64,000 nucleotides of DNA from CAVUAT01 sp963739545 (GCA_963739545.1 CAVUAT010000011.1:893371-957370); one strand, 5' to 3'. Positions 32,663 to 41,603 are shown, counted from the first letter of the stretch. Program-made: numbers and translations. Notes: generated by a model not told the origin, from the sequence alone.

Positions 32663-33506
32663 TCAGCGCTTGCTGAACTGCGGGCGCTTCCTGGCCTTCT
32701 TCAGCCCGGCCTTGTAGCGCTCCTTCACCCGGGCGTCGCGGGTCAGCATGCCCCGGCGCTTCAGCTCGGGGCGAAGGGCCGGGTCGACTTCGCAGAGTGC
32801 CTTTGCGATCCCGTGCCGGACGGCGGACGCCTGGCCCGAGATGCCGCCGCCGTGGACGCGCACGCGGACGTCGACGTTGCTCTCGTAGCCGGCCTGGACG
32901 AGCGCCTGCTTGGCGATCGTCTGCAGGTAGGCCCGGGGGAAGTACTCCTCGAGCGTGCGCTCGTTGATCGCGATCTTGCCCTTGCCGGGCATCAGCGTCA
33001 CGCGGGCGACCGAGGACTTGCGCTTGCCGGTCGCGAGGAAGCGGGCGTCGCCGGAGAGCTTGGTGGGCTTGGCGACGAGCGGAGCGTCGTCGGGGTCCGA
33101 GGTGAGCTCGGCCTCGCGGCGGGCGCGCTCCTCGGCCTCGGCATCGGCGCGGGCCTTCTCCTCTGCGCTCAGCTCGCGCTCGGGCTCGAGCGCGATCGGG
33201 TCGAGCTCGGCTCCGGGGACGACGTCGGCCTTCTTCTCCTTCTTGTCGCCGGCGGGCTCTGGCTTGGCCTCAGGCTCGGGGGCCTCTTCCGCGGCGGGCT
33301 CCTCAGCCTGCGGGGGCCTCTTCAGCGGCGGGCGCCTCGTCGGACTCCGGAGCGTCCTCGGCGGGCGGAGTCTCCTCGGCCGCGGGGGTCTCCTCGGCCG
33401 CGGGGGTTTCCTCGGCCGCGGGGGTTTCCGCAGCCGCGGGGGTCTCCTCCGGGGCCGGGGTCTCCTCCGGCGTCTGCTCGTCGCTGCGCTGGTCTTCGTC
33501 GCTCAT
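32663..33506 (-). CDS. rpsI: 30S ribosomal protein S9, apparent +1 frameshift in N-terminal extension
   Basis: The conserved S9 core (FLATGKRKSSVARVTLMPG to ARKRPQFSKR) lies in one frame, but that frame has no ATG, GTG or TTG upstream of the core: the first start would delete GKRKSSVAR. A separate 67-aa ORF starting ATG 33506, with a normal ribosome site and the usual distance from rplM, encodes MSDEDQRSDEQ and Ala-Glu-Glu-Thr-Pro repeats and stops at 33303. Removing one C from the C5 run at 33312-33316 joins the two into a 280-aa S9 with a continuous acidic extension (EAPQAEEPAAEEAPEPEAK). A sequencing error, a real mutation or programmed slippage could explain it. Confidence 0.75.
33370..33470 (-). 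repeat. 18-bp coding repeats in the rpsI extension
   Basis: Several near-identical units encoding E-E-T-P-A-A on the minus strand. Boundaries are approximate. Such repeats make the segment prone to slippage and assembly error. Confidence 0.7.
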
Positions 33507-33560
33507 CTCAGTACCTCGGTGCAGTCGAAGGTGTGTAGATGCGGACCCGGTAGGGCCTCA
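33507..33560 (-). repeat. conserved intercistronic element, copy 3 (rplM/rpsI)
   Basis: After the rplM stop: TGAGGCCCTACCGGGTCCGC then ATC, a variable middle, CGAGGT and six bases later the ATG at 33506. Same layout as the copies at 11684 and 25701. Confidence 0.65.
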
Positions 33561-34013
33561 TCTCGTCTCTATCTCCAGGTCCTTGGGCTTCTGCGCCTCA
33601 TGAGGGTGCTCGCTGCCCGCGTACACCTTGAGCTTGCGCAGCTGCGCGCGCGCCAGCTTGTTGCGGGGGAGCATGCCCTTTACGGCTTTGCGGATTACCT
33701 CCTCGGGGCGGCGGTCGAGCATCTCGCCGAGCGTACGCGAGCGGATGCCGCCGGGGTAGCCGCTGTGCCGGTAGTAGCGCTTGTCGGTGCGCTTCTTCCC
33801 GGTGACGGCGATCTTCTCGGCGTTGATGACGACGACGAAGTCGCCAACGTCGACGTGCGGCGTGTAGGTGGGCTTGTTCTTGCCGCGCAGGACGTTTGCG
33901 ATCTGCGAGGCGAGGCGGCCGAGAGTCTTGCCGTCGGCGTCCACCACCCACCAGCCGCGCTCGCGGTCGGAGGCATTCGCCTGGTAGGTCTTGTTCGTGG
34001 TCGCAGTGGTCAT
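33558..34013 (-). CDS. rplM: 50S ribosomal protein L13
   Basis: A 151-aa L13 of normal length plus a short N-terminal tail: WWVVDADGKTLGRLASQIA, GDFVVVINAEKIAVTGKK, RHSGYPGGI and GMLPRNKLARAQLRKLKVY. First gene of the rplM-rpsI operon. The ATG at 34013 directly follows a T7 tract closing a strong hairpin, leaving no room for a ribosome site; a second ATG further upstream (34061) would place the hairpin inside the coding region and is unlikely. Confidence 0.95.
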   Translation of the reverse strand: MTTATTNKTYQANASDRERGWWVVDADGKTLGRLASQIANVLRGKNKPTYTPHVDVGDFVVVINAEKIAVTGKKRTDKRYYRHSGYPGGIRSRTLGEMLDRRPEEVIRKAVKGMLPRNKLARAQLRKLKVYAGSEHPHEAQKPKDLEIETR

Positions 34014-34043
34014 AAAAAAAGCGCCGCGCCGGGAGCGCGGCAG
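34014..34043 (-). promoter_or_regulatory. terminator-type hairpin abutting the rplM start codon
   Basis: On the minus strand GCCGCGC (34041-34035), loop TCCCG, GCGCGGC (34029-34023), GC, then seven T (34020-34014) and ATG. The stem can extend by two pairs past a bulged T. It has the form of an intrinsic terminator or attenuator. A TATCAT box at 34056-34051 would start the transcript just before the stem. Confidence 0.65.
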
Positions 34044-34095
34044 CCGCTCGATGATAGCCATAGCGGAGCCGGCGCGACCGACCGTTTCCGGCTGC

Positions 34096-34101
34096 TAGCT
34101 T
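34096..34101 (+). promoter_or_regulatory. -10 box TAGCTT of the protease gene
   Basis: TAGCTT ends 8 nt before the ATG at 34110. Confidence 0.5.
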
Positions 34102-34109
34102 CGAGAGGC

Positions 34110-34958
34110 ATGGCGGCACTGACTCTCACCGGCAGGGGTGGGCGCCTCGGCGTCGCCGCCGCCCTTTGCGCGGCCTCTCTCGCCGCCGCCGGGCCCAGCT
34201 CCGCTTCGCCGGGAGACGCTACCCCCCAGCCGCGCATCATCGGCGGCGGCGCTGCGGATCCCGCGACGTTTCCCTTCGCCGCGGCGATCCTCGCCAAAAG
34301 CCGGTTCATCTGCTCGGGCTCGGTCGTCGGCCCGCGGCATGTGGTCACGGCCGCTCACTGCTCCATCCCGAAGCTGGCCGAGCTTCAGGTCGTGACCGGG
34401 CGCTACGACCTCCGCGACACGAGCAAGGGGCAGGTCTCGGCCGTCGCGGCCAAGTTCGTTCACCCGGATTACAGGCGAACCGCGCGCCACGACGTCGCCG
34501 TCTTCGGCCTCGCGACGGCCACCCCCTCCCCGGCCATCCAGGTTGCCACGCCCGCCGAGGGCGCCGCGGCCGTCGCGCCGGGCAACTCGCTGTCGGTCGC
34601 CGGCTGGGGCGCCACCACCCCCTTCCAGACGAAGCTGCCCGGCTTCCTGAAGACGACGAGCGTCGCCTCGATCACCGGCAAGCTCTGCGCGAAGCGCTAT
34701 GGCAAGGTCTTCCGCGGCACCAGCATGGTCTGCGCCCAGGGCACGAAGCTGAACCCCGGCCGCAAGAAGTCGCTTCGGACCTCGCCCTGCGCCGGCGACA
34801 GCGGCGGCCCGCTGATCGGCTCGTCCCGCCTGCTCGGCGTCGTCTCCTTCGGCCCGCGCCTCTGCGGGCTTCCCTTCGCGCCGGTCGTCTACGGCAAGAC
34901 TTTCGACGCGAGCGCCGTGGAGTTCATCGGCGCCGCGGTCTCCACCCCGCTTCCCTGA
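34110..34958 (+). CDS. secreted trypsin-like serine protease
   Basis: A 282-aa S1 peptidase: signal peptide with VAAALCAASLAAAGPSSAS, activation site RIIGGGAADPATFPF, catalytic histidine in VVTAAHCSIP, aspartate in RHDVAVFGL and serine in CAGDSGGPLIG. Six cysteines can form the usual disulphides. Secreted; probably cleaves extracellular proteins. Divergent from rplM across 96 bp. Confidence 0.92.
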   Translation: MAALTLTGRGGRLGVAAALCAASLAAAGPSSASPGDATPQPRIIGGGAADPATFPFAAAILAKSRFICSGSVVGPRHVVTAAHCSIPKLAELQVVTGRYDLRDTSKGQVSAVAAKFVHPDYRRTARHDVAVFGLATATPSPAIQVATPAEGAAAVAPGNSLSVAGWGATTPFQTKLPGFLKTTSVASITGKLCAKRYGKVFRGTSMVCAQGTKLNPGRKKSLRTSPCAGDSGGPLIGSSRLLGVVSFGPRLCGLPFAPVVYGKTFDASAVEFIGAAVSTPLP

Positions 34959-34980
34959 CGAAGGTGACATAGTCGAGGCC

Positions 34981-35691
34981 GTGCCCGACACGGTCTCAGT
35001 TCCGAGCCGATTCAACGGGCCGCTCGACAGCGGCAACGGTGGCTACTCAGCCGGCAAAGTCGCCGGCTTCCTCGAGGGCACCGCCGAGGTCAGCCTCAGG
35101 AGCCCCGTTCCCTTGGACACCGCGCTCGACGTCATTCGCGACGAGGACGGCTCGATCCGGCTCCTCGCCGGCGAGGAGCTCGTGGCCGAGGGGCGCTCGG
35201 TCGAGCTCGACATCGAGGTGCCAGACCCCGTGAGCGTCGAGGACGCTCGCGAGGCGTCAAGGGGCTACCGGGGCCTGACCGACGGCCTCTTCAGCAGCTG
35301 TTTCGTCTGCGGCAAGAACCGCGAGGACGCTTTCGGGGTGTTCGCGGGTGCCGTCGAAGGCCGCAAGGTCGTCGCCTCGCCGTGGACGCCGCCCGCTTCC
35401 ACAGCCGACGACTCCGGAGCGGTGCGCCCCGAGTTCGTCTGGTCCGTGCTCGACTGCCCGACCTACTTCGCCACCTACATCGACGAGGAGCTGCCACTGA
35501 GCGTGCTCGCCCGGCTGACCGCCCGGATCGAAGCGCCCGTCACCGCCGGGGCCGAGCACGTCGTGATGGCGTGGCCGATCGACGCCGACGGCCGCAAGCG
35601 GCACGCGGGCGCCGCGGTCCTGTCAGCCGAAGGCGAGGTGCTCGCGGTCGCGAAGGCGCTGATGATCGAGCTCCAGCGACCTCCCGCCTGA
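34981..35691 (+). CDS. hotdog-like protein, possible thioesterase
   Basis: A 236-aa protein whose order of segments (FNGPLDSGNGGYSAGKVAGFL at the front, SSCFVCGKNRED in the middle, and a C-terminal LARLTARIEAPVTAG region) resembles double-hotdog acyl-CoA thioesterase-like proteins, with the NGGYSAG segment where the family places its conserved Asn-Gly-Gly. This is pattern similarity only. GTG start; ATAGT lies a few bases upstream. Confidence 0.5.
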   Translation: MPDTVSVPSRFNGPLDSGNGGYSAGKVAGFLEGTAEVSLRSPVPLDTALDVIRDEDGSIRLLAGEELVAEGRSVELDIEVPDPVSVEDAREASRGYRGLTDGLFSSCFVCGKNREDAFGVFAGAVEGRKVVASPWTPPASTADDSGAVRPEFVWSVLDCPTYFATYIDEELPLSVLARLTARIEAPVTAGAEHVVMAWPIDADGRKRHAGAAVLSAEGEVLAVAKALMIELQRPPA

Positions 35692-35777
35692 GCCGCCGCG
35701 CGGAGCCTCAGCAGCCCTCACGCCGGCGTCGCAACCGCATATCCCGAAGGCGAAGCCGAAGAGATGGGCGGAAATGC

Positions 35778-37517
35778 CTACTCCCACTCGATAGTGCCCG
35801 GGGGCTTCGACGTGATGTCGAGCGTGACGCGGTTGACGCCCTTGCATTCGTTGATGATTCGGTTCGACGCTCGCTCGAGCAGGTCGTAGGGCAGGCGTGC
35901 CCAGTCGGCCGTCATCGCATCGTCGGAGGTGACCGCGCGGATCACGATGGGGTAGGCGTAGGAGCGCTCGTCGCCCTGGACGCCGACCGACCGGACGACC
36001 GGCAGCACGCAGAAGGACTGCCACAGCTCGCGGTAGAGCTCGACCGCGCGGATCTCCTCCTGCAGGATCGCGTCGGCGTCGCGCAGGATCTCGAGGCGCT
36101 CGCGGGTGACCTCGCCGCCGACGACGCGGATCGCGAGGCCGGGGCCCGGGAAGGGCTGGCGCCAGACGAAGCGCTCGGGCAGGCCGAGCTCGGCGGCCAC
36201 GGCGCGGACCTCGTCCTTGAAGAGAGTGCGCAGGGGCTCGACCAGCTCCATCTCCATGTCGTCGGGCAGGCCACCGACGTTGTGGTGCGACTTTATGGTC
36301 GCGGCGGTGCGCCCGTCGCCCCCCGACTCGATCACGTCGGAGTAGAGCGTGCCCTGGACGAGGAACCGGGCGTCCTCGATCTTCGAGGCCTCGTCGTCGA
36401 AGACGCGGATGAACTCGCGGCCGATGATCTTGCGTTTCGTCTCGGGGTCGTCCACGCCCTTGAGCTCGGCGAGGAACTGCTCACCGGCGTCGACGTGGAT
36501 CAGGTTCACGCCGATGTGGTCGCGAAAAGCCTCGACGACCTGGGTCGCCTCGTCCTTGCGCATCATCCCGTGGTCGACGAAGACGCAGGTGAGGCGGTCG
36601 CCGATCGCCTTGTGAACAAGGAGCGCCGCCGTGGCGGAGTCGACTCCGCCGGAGAGGCCGCAGATCGCCCGCGCCCCCCCGATCTGCTCGCGAATCCTCT
36701 CGACCTGCTCGTCGATCACCGAGGCCGGCGACCAGCGATCCCTGCAACCAGCGATGTCGCGCAGGAAGCGGTCGAGGACCTCGGAGCCGTAGGGCGTGTG
36801 GACCACCTCGGGGTGAAACTGGATCCCATAGAGCCCGCGCTCTATGTCCTCGACGGCGGCGACCGGCGACTCGGTGCTGGAGGCGAGCGCCTCGAAGCCG
36901 GGCGGCGCCTCGTAGACGGTGTCGCGGTGGCTCATCCAGCATTGCTGGGTCGCGGGGAGGCCCGAGAGGAGCTTGCCGCCCTCGCCGGTGAGCGTCAGCT
37001 CCGAGCGCCCGAACTCGCCGGCCGGCGCCTGCTCGACCTTTCCGCCGAGCTCGTGGACCATCAGCTGCATCCCGTAACAGATGCCGAGCACCGGGATCCC
37101 GAGCTCGAGCAGCTCGGTCCGAAGCGGCGGGGCGCCGTCGGCGTAGACGGACGCGGGGCCTCCCGAGAGGACGAGGCCTCGGGGGTTGCGCTCGGTGATC
37201 TTCTCGAGCGGGACGTCGTGCGGAAGCAGCTCGCTGAACACACCGCGCTCGCGGATGCGACGGGCGATCAGCTGCGAGTACTGGCCGCCGAAATCGAGGA
37301 CCAGCACCTCCTCGCGAACGGGAGCCGGTTCGAGCTCGGCAGCCTCGTCACTTACGACCCTGAGGCCGGGAGCAGCGTGGGCCGCGACCTCGTCCACGAC
37401 GTCGTCCGCCGAGGCCGACGCCGCCGCCTCAGTCGACACGGGCGTGGCTGCGCCGGTGGTCCGGCGTGCGAGGGTCAAGCGTGGCGAGGACGCAAGGAGT
37501 CGGAATGGCAGCGCCAT
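35778..37517 (-). CDS. guaA: GMP synthase (glutamine-hydrolysing)
   Basis: A 579-aa enzyme aminating XMP to GMP. The class I amidotransferase domain starts VLVLDFGGQYSQLIARRI, with nucleophile in GICYGMQLMV and the His/Glu pair in FHPEVVHTPYG; the ATP pyrophosphatase domain has LSGGVDSATAALLVH; the C-terminus ends PPGTIEWE. About 68 residues precede the core and look unconserved; no better in-frame start was found. guaB3 lies 83 bp upstream on the same strand. Confidence 0.95.
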   Translation of the reverse strand: MALPFRLLASSPRLTLARRTTGAATPVSTEAAASASADDVVDEVAAHAAPGLRVVSDEAAELEPAPVREEVLVLDFGGQYSQLIARRIRERGVFSELLPHDVPLEKITERNPRGLVLSGGPASVYADGAPPLRTELLELGIPVLGICYGMQLMVHELGGKVEQAPAGEFGRSELTLTGEGGKLLSGLPATQQCWMSHRDTVYEAPPGFEALASSTESPVAAVEDIERGLYGIQFHPEVVHTPYGSEVLDRFLRDIAGCRDRWSPASVIDEQVERIREQIGGARAICGLSGGVDSATAALLVHKAIGDRLTCVFVDHGMMRKDEATQVVEAFRDHIGVNLIHVDAGEQFLAELKGVDDPETKRKIIGREFIRVFDDEASKIEDARFLVQGTLYSDVIESGGDGRTAATIKSHHNVGGLPDDMEMELVEPLRTLFKDEVRAVAAELGLPERFVWRQPFPGPGLAIRVVGGEVTRERLEILRDADAILQEEIRAVELYRELWQSFCVLPVVRSVGVQGDERSYAYPIVIRAVTSDDAMTADWARLPYDLLERASNRIINECKGVNRVTLDITSKPPGTIEWE

Positions 37518-37600
37518 TGCGACGACTGAGGACGAAGCCAGGCGCCGAGCCGCAGCCGCCGGAGCGCCGTCGCAGACGCGTCCGGGTCGGCTGAGGCGGG

Positions 37601-38806
37601 TCAGTCATCGCTGACTGCGACTCCGTTCGAGACCGCTGCCTTGCCGTTCGAGCCCATCCCGACCGACTGCTCGTTCTGGAGCTGCTTGCCCTCGGACTGC
37701 AGGGCGGGGGCGACCATCACCTCGGCCCGGTGGAACTCGGGGATGTCCGCGTAGCCGCAGGTGGCCATCGAGGTCCGCAGCGCGCCCATCAGGTTGAAGG
37801 TGCCGTCGTTCTCCTGCGCTGGGCCGAGCAGGATCTCCTCGAGGGAGCCGTCCTGCCGCGTGGTCACGCGAGCGCCCCGCGGAAGCGAGGGATGGAAGGT
37901 CGCCATGCCCCAGTGGTAGCCGCGGCCGGGGGCCTCCTTGCCGCGAGCGAGCGGCGAGCCGATCATCACGGCGTCGGCTCCCATCGCGATGGCCTTGGAT
38001 ACGTCGCCGCCGGTGCGCATTCCGCCGTCGGCGATCACGTTGCAGTAGGTGCCCGTCTCCATCATGTGCTGGCCGCGCGCCGCCGCGACGTCGGCGATCG
38101 CCGTCGCCTGCGGGACGCCGAGCCCGAGCACGCCGCGGGTCGTGCACGCCGCGCCGGGGCCCACGCCGACGAGAACGCCGACGGCGCCGGTGCGCATCAG
38201 GTGGAGGCCGGTGTTGTAGGAGGCACAGCCGCCGACGACGCACGGGACGGGAAGGTCGGCGATGAACTCCTTCAGGTTCAGCGGCTCGCTGGTGGTCGAG
38301 ACGTGCTCGGCCGAGATCACGGTGCCCTGGATCACGAGGATGTCGAGGCCGGCCTCGAGCGCAACCTCGTGGTAGTCGGTCACCTTCTGCGGGGTGAGCG
38401 ACCCGCAAGCGACGACGCCGTGCGACTTGATCTCCTCGATGCGCTTGGCGATCAGGTCGGGCTTGACGGGCTCCGCGTAGATCTCCTGCATGATCCGCGT
38501 GGCCACGTCCACCGGGGCCTTGGAAATCTCCTCGAGCTTCGCGTCGGCGTCCTCGTAGCGCGACCAGATGCCCTCGAGGTTCAGCACCGCGAGGCCGCCG
38601 AGCTTGCCGATGATCGCGGCCGTCTGGGGGCTGACGACGCCGTCCATCGCTGAGGCGAGCAGCGGGAGCTCGAAGCGGTAGGGGCCGAGCGTCCAGGTGA
38701 TGTCGATGTCGTCGGGGTCGCGGGTGCGACGCGACGGCACGATCGCGATGTCGTCGAACCCGTAGGCCCTGCGACCCTTCTTGCCTCGGCCGATCTCTAC
38801 TTCCAT
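37601..38806 (-). CDS. guaB3: GuaB3-family IMP dehydrogenase
   Basis: A 401-aa IMP dehydrogenase homologue without CBS domains, the actinobacterial/cyanobacterial GuaB3 class. The catalytic cysteine is in VGVGPGAACTTRG and the phosphate loop in VIADGGMRTGGDVSKAI. It supplies XMP to the adjacent guaA. The ribosome site GGGAGG lies within the 15-bp inverted repeat that starts 3 bp upstream of its ATG. Confidence 0.9.
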   Translation of the reverse strand: MEVEIGRGKKGRRAYGFDDIAIVPSRRTRDPDDIDITWTLGPYRFELPLLASAMDGVVSPQTAAIIGKLGGLAVLNLEGIWSRYEDADAKLEEISKAPVDVATRIMQEIYAEPVKPDLIAKRIEEIKSHGVVACGSLTPQKVTDYHEVALEAGLDILVIQGTVISAEHVSTTSEPLNLKEFIADLPVPCVVGGCASYNTGLHLMRTGAVGVLVGVGPGAACTTRGVLGLGVPQATAIADVAAARGQHMMETGTYCNVIADGGMRTGGDVSKAIAMGADAVMIGSPLARGKEAPGRGYHWGMATFHPSLPRGARVTTRQDGSLEEILLGPAQENDGTFNLMGALRTSMATCGYADIPEFHRAEVMVAPALQSEGKQLQNEQSVGMGSNGKAAVSNGVAVSDD

Positions 38807-38808
38807 TT

Positions 38809-39006
38809 AGGTGACCTCCCTCATGCCGGCGTGCACCCGGTGGCGGGCGTGGCCGAGCAGATCAAGGATCTCGCGCTTCGCGCTCGCAACGCTCGCTTCG
38901 CTCGCTCGCGAAGCCTTTGGTGGAGCCAAAGGCAAGTCCGAGGACGCAGAGATGCGACGCGCCACGGGCGTCATCCGGGTGTGCGGCGGTGTGAGGGAGG
39001 TCACCT
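38809..39006. repeat. 198-bp palindromic element, MITE-like
   Basis: Perfect 15-bp inverted ends AGGTGACCTCCCTCA (38809-38823) and its complement (38992-39006), with weaker symmetry for about 40 bp further in. Inside are two hairpins: GCTTCGCG/CGCGAAGC (38875-38882, 38907-38914) and CCTTTGG/CCAAAGG (38914-38920, 38926-38932). No transposase. Open frames on both strands (65 aa each) mirror each other because of the palindrome and are not called as genes. With the terminator at 39033, it accounts for the 323-bp gap between guaB3 and pfkB. Confidence 0.75.
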
Positions 39007-39032
39007 GACCACCCTACGATCGTTCGCGGACG

Positions 39033-39054
39033 AAAAAACCCCGGCATGCCGGGG
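39033..39054 (-). terminator. intrinsic terminator after pfkB
   Basis: CCCCGGCATGCCGGGG (perfect palindrome) followed on the minus strand by six T. It ends the dacA-pfkB transcript before guaB3. Confidence 0.8.
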
Positions 39055-39129
39055 CGGAACGGACCGAAAATCGCTCTTTGCGACGTTGTTGAGGGCTCGC
39101 TCCAACGTCCTGAAGAAGATAGCCGCTTC

Positions 39130-40089
39130 TCAGCGGACGGCGACGGGCGTTTCGAGCGTTTTGACCTCGACCCGCGAGGCGACGCGGGCGACCTCGGCTG
39201 GGTCGATCGTCCCGGCCCCGAAGTGCTGGGTGGATTCCGCTCCGCAGGCGACGGCGAAACGCAGGCACTCCTCAGGCGGACGGCGGTCGAAACGAGCGGC
39301 CGCGAACCCGGCCAGGAAGGCGTCGCCGGACCCGACGGTCGCGACCGGCTCCAGCGCCGGCGCGGTGACCTCGAAGGTGCGGCGCTGTTCGTGCTCGAGC
39401 AGCGAGGCGACGCAACCGCTCTCGCTGGTGATCGCCGCCTCCCCCGCCCCCAGCTCGACCAGGCTCTGCAGGCCGGCGAGCAGGTCTTCGCGCTCGTTGA
39501 ACTCGTGGCCCACGGCGCCCTCGGCCTCGCTCTCGTTCGGGGTGACGACGCCGACGCCGGCGCGAAGCGCGGCGATCAGCGGCTCGCCCTCGGTGTCGAG
39601 GATCGTCTCGGTGCCGAGTTGCTTCAGCTCAGAGACCACGCGTGCCGCGAACGCAGCCGGGACCGATGGCGGCAGGCTCCCGGCGATCACGCAGATGCGC
39701 GCGCCACGGGCGAGGTAAAGCAGCTTCTCGAGGAAGCGGTCGAGCTCCTCGGCGCTGACGTCGGGGCCGCGCTCGTTGATCTCCGTCTGCTCGCCGGTGG
39801 TCGGGTCGATCACAGCGAGGTTGGTCCGGGACTCGCCGGCGATCCAGGTGAAGTCGGTGAGGATGGACTCCTCGGCCAGGCGCTCCATCAAACGCGCGCC
39901 GGTCGGCCCGCCGGCGAGGCCGGTGGCGATCACCGGGCGGTCGAGCAGCTTCACGGCGCGGGCGATGTTGACGCCCTTGCCGCCGGCGACCGTGGTCGCT
40001 TCGACGGCGCGGTGGCGGTTGCCCTGGCGGAAGCTCGGGACCGCGACGGTGCGGTCGATCGCCGCGTTCAGCGTGACGGTGAGGATCAT
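39130..40089 (-). CDS. PfkB-family 1-phosphofructokinase
   Basis: A 319-aa ribokinase-fold sugar kinase opening MILTVTLNAAIDRTVAV, with AGGKGVNIARAVKLLD and the catalytic anion hole VATVGSGDAFLAGF. The N-terminal pattern is that of 1-phosphofructokinase or tagatose-6-phosphate kinase; no PTS gene is nearby to decide. ATG overlaps the dacA stop by 4 bp. Confidence 0.88.
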   Translation of the reverse strand: MILTVTLNAAIDRTVAVPSFRQGNRHRAVEATTVAGGKGVNIARAVKLLDRPVIATGLAGGPTGARLMERLAEESILTDFTWIAGESRTNLAVIDPTTGEQTEINERGPDVSAEELDRFLEKLLYLARGARICVIAGSLPPSVPAAFAARVVSELKQLGTETILDTEGEPLIAALRAGVGVVTPNESEAEGAVGHEFNEREDLLAGLQSLVELGAGEAAITSESGCVASLLEHEQRRTFEVTAPALEPVATVGSGDAFLAGFAAARFDRRPPEECLRFAVACGAESTQHFGAGTIDPAEVARVASRVEVKTLETPVAVR

Positions 40090-41603
40090 CGCTCGTCCCC
40101 TCCCCGGGTGGAGCGCTCCTGGCGTCTGCGCATTCGCTCCTCGTGCATCTCGCGCCTCTCCTCGGGTGTCCTCTCTGGGGTGCTCCGGTCCCGCTTCCGG
40201 CGCCGCGCCTTCCGAGACGCGGGCTCGGACGACGGGCCCGGGTCGCTGCCGTTGCCGCCCACCGCGAGCACTCCCTCGTCGTCTGAGCGGCGCCTCCTGC
40301 GGGAGGCCAGCAGCAGTCCTACAACTATCACGAACAGGCCGAGCGGGATCAAGATCACCGGGTCGGCGAGCGTCGAGATGACCTTGTCGGTCAGCGTCGC
40401 CGCCTCTACCGATTCGGCCGCGACCAACGGCACCTTGTCGGCGACCCGGCCGTCGACGGTGACCGTGACGCTGCCGAGTGCCTCGCCCTCGTCCACCGCG
40501 CCGCTGACCTCGTCCGGCGCCTCGACCTCGGTCTCGACGGGCTGGCCCTCGCGGGCCGAGACCTCGACGCCGCGCTTCGCGACCAGCGCGAGGCTCTCGT
40601 CGCGATAGTCAAGCCCGGGGTCGGCGAGCTCCTCGCCCGGCTCGACGGGCTGCGAGGACTTGTACAGAGAGAAGCCGTAGTCGAGGAGCTTCGCGGTCTC
40701 GGCATCGCGGGCCGCCTCGCTGCGCGCGCCGAGCACGACGGATATGAGCTGGGTGCCATCGCGGGTCGCCGAACCGATGAGCACGTAGCCGGCTCCGATC
40801 GTGTGGCCGGTCTTGACGCCGTCGACCGTGGGGTCGCTGGCGAGCAGCGTGTTGCGGCTCGTCAGCTGGCGGGGGACGTTGCCGCTCCGGATGGTCGCCG
40901 TGCCGGAGTCCGCGACCTTCGCGAACAGCGGGTTCGCCAGGAGCTCGGTCGCGAGCTCGGCGAGGTCGGTCGCGCTCGAATAGTTCTGCGGCGCGTCGAG
41001 CCCGACGGGGTTCGCGTAGGAGGTGTTGGACAGCCCGAGCTTCTCGGCCTGGCGATTCATCTGCTCGACGAACTCGGGGACGCTGCCCGAGACTCCGGTC
41101 GCGAGCGTGACGGCGGCGTCGTTGCCGCTCTCGAGGATCAGTCCGTAGAGAAGGTCTCTGACGGTCAACCGCTCGCCGGCCTGCAAGCCGAGCAGGGACT
41201 CAGCGGCGAGCGCCCTGTACGGAGGGGCGGTCAGCACCTTCTTCGGCCTCAGCTTCCTCAGGGCCACGTAGGCCGTCATCAGCTTCGTCGCGCTGGCGAT
41301 CGGCCGCGGGATGTCCGACGCCTTGCTCGCCAGCACGGTGCCGTCGCGGGGATCGATCAGGATCCACGCTCGAGCCGCGAGCTGCGGCGCACCGGTCTCC
41401 TCAGCGGGGGCGGCGGGTGCTGCAGGTGTCGCTGGAGCCGCGGGGGCGGCCGGCTTCGCCGGCGCGGGCGCCTTGGCGGCTCCCGGCTTCGCCTTCGGCT
41501 CGGCGGCGGTTCCCTGCGAGAACGCGACGCCCGGAGCTGCGATCGCCGCGGCCGCCGCCAGGGCGGCGGTGAACCGGCGCGCGGAGCTGAGCGTGGCCGA
41601 CAT
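40086..41603 (-). CDS. dacA: D-alanyl-D-alanine carboxypeptidase, PBP5 type
   Basis: A 505-aa exported penicillin-binding protein trimming peptidoglycan peptides. After a signal peptide and an Ala/Pro-rich linker come SxxK in IASATKLM, SGN in LESGNDAAVT and KTG in VKTGHTIGAGY, then the PBP5 C-terminal domain, a membrane helix (PVILIPLGLFVIVVGLLLA) and an arginine-rich cytoplasmic tail. The tail after the anchor is longer than in E. coli. ATG 41603 overlaps the LysM stop (TGATG). Confidence 0.92.
   Translation of the reverse strand: MSATLSSARRFTAALAAAAAIAAPGVAFSQGTAAEPKAKPGAAKAPAPAKPAAPAAPATPAAPAAPAEETGAPQLAARAWILIDPRDGTVLASKASDIPRPIASATKLMTAYVALRKLRPKKVLTAPPYRALAAESLLGLQAGERLTVRDLLYGLILESGNDAAVTLATGVSGSVPEFVEQMNRQAEKLGLSNTSYANPVGLDAPQNYSSATDLAELATELLANPLFAKVADSGTATIRSGNVPRQLTSRNTLLASDPTVDGVKTGHTIGAGYVLIGSATRDGTQLISVVLGARSEAARDAETAKLLDYGFSLYKSSQPVEPGEELADPGLDYRDESLALVAKRGVEVSAREGQPVETEVEAPDEVSGAVDEGEALGSVTVTVDGRVADKVPLVAAESVEAATLTDKVISTLADPVILIPLGLFVIVVGLLLASRRRRRSDDEGVLAVGGNGSDPGPSSEPASRKARRRKRDRSTPERTPEERREMHEERMRRRQERSTRGGDER

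Noticed and set aside
38807..39008. Two 65-aa frames on opposite strands, both starting MTSL
   Set aside because: They mirror each other because of the palindromic element and have no protein-like character.
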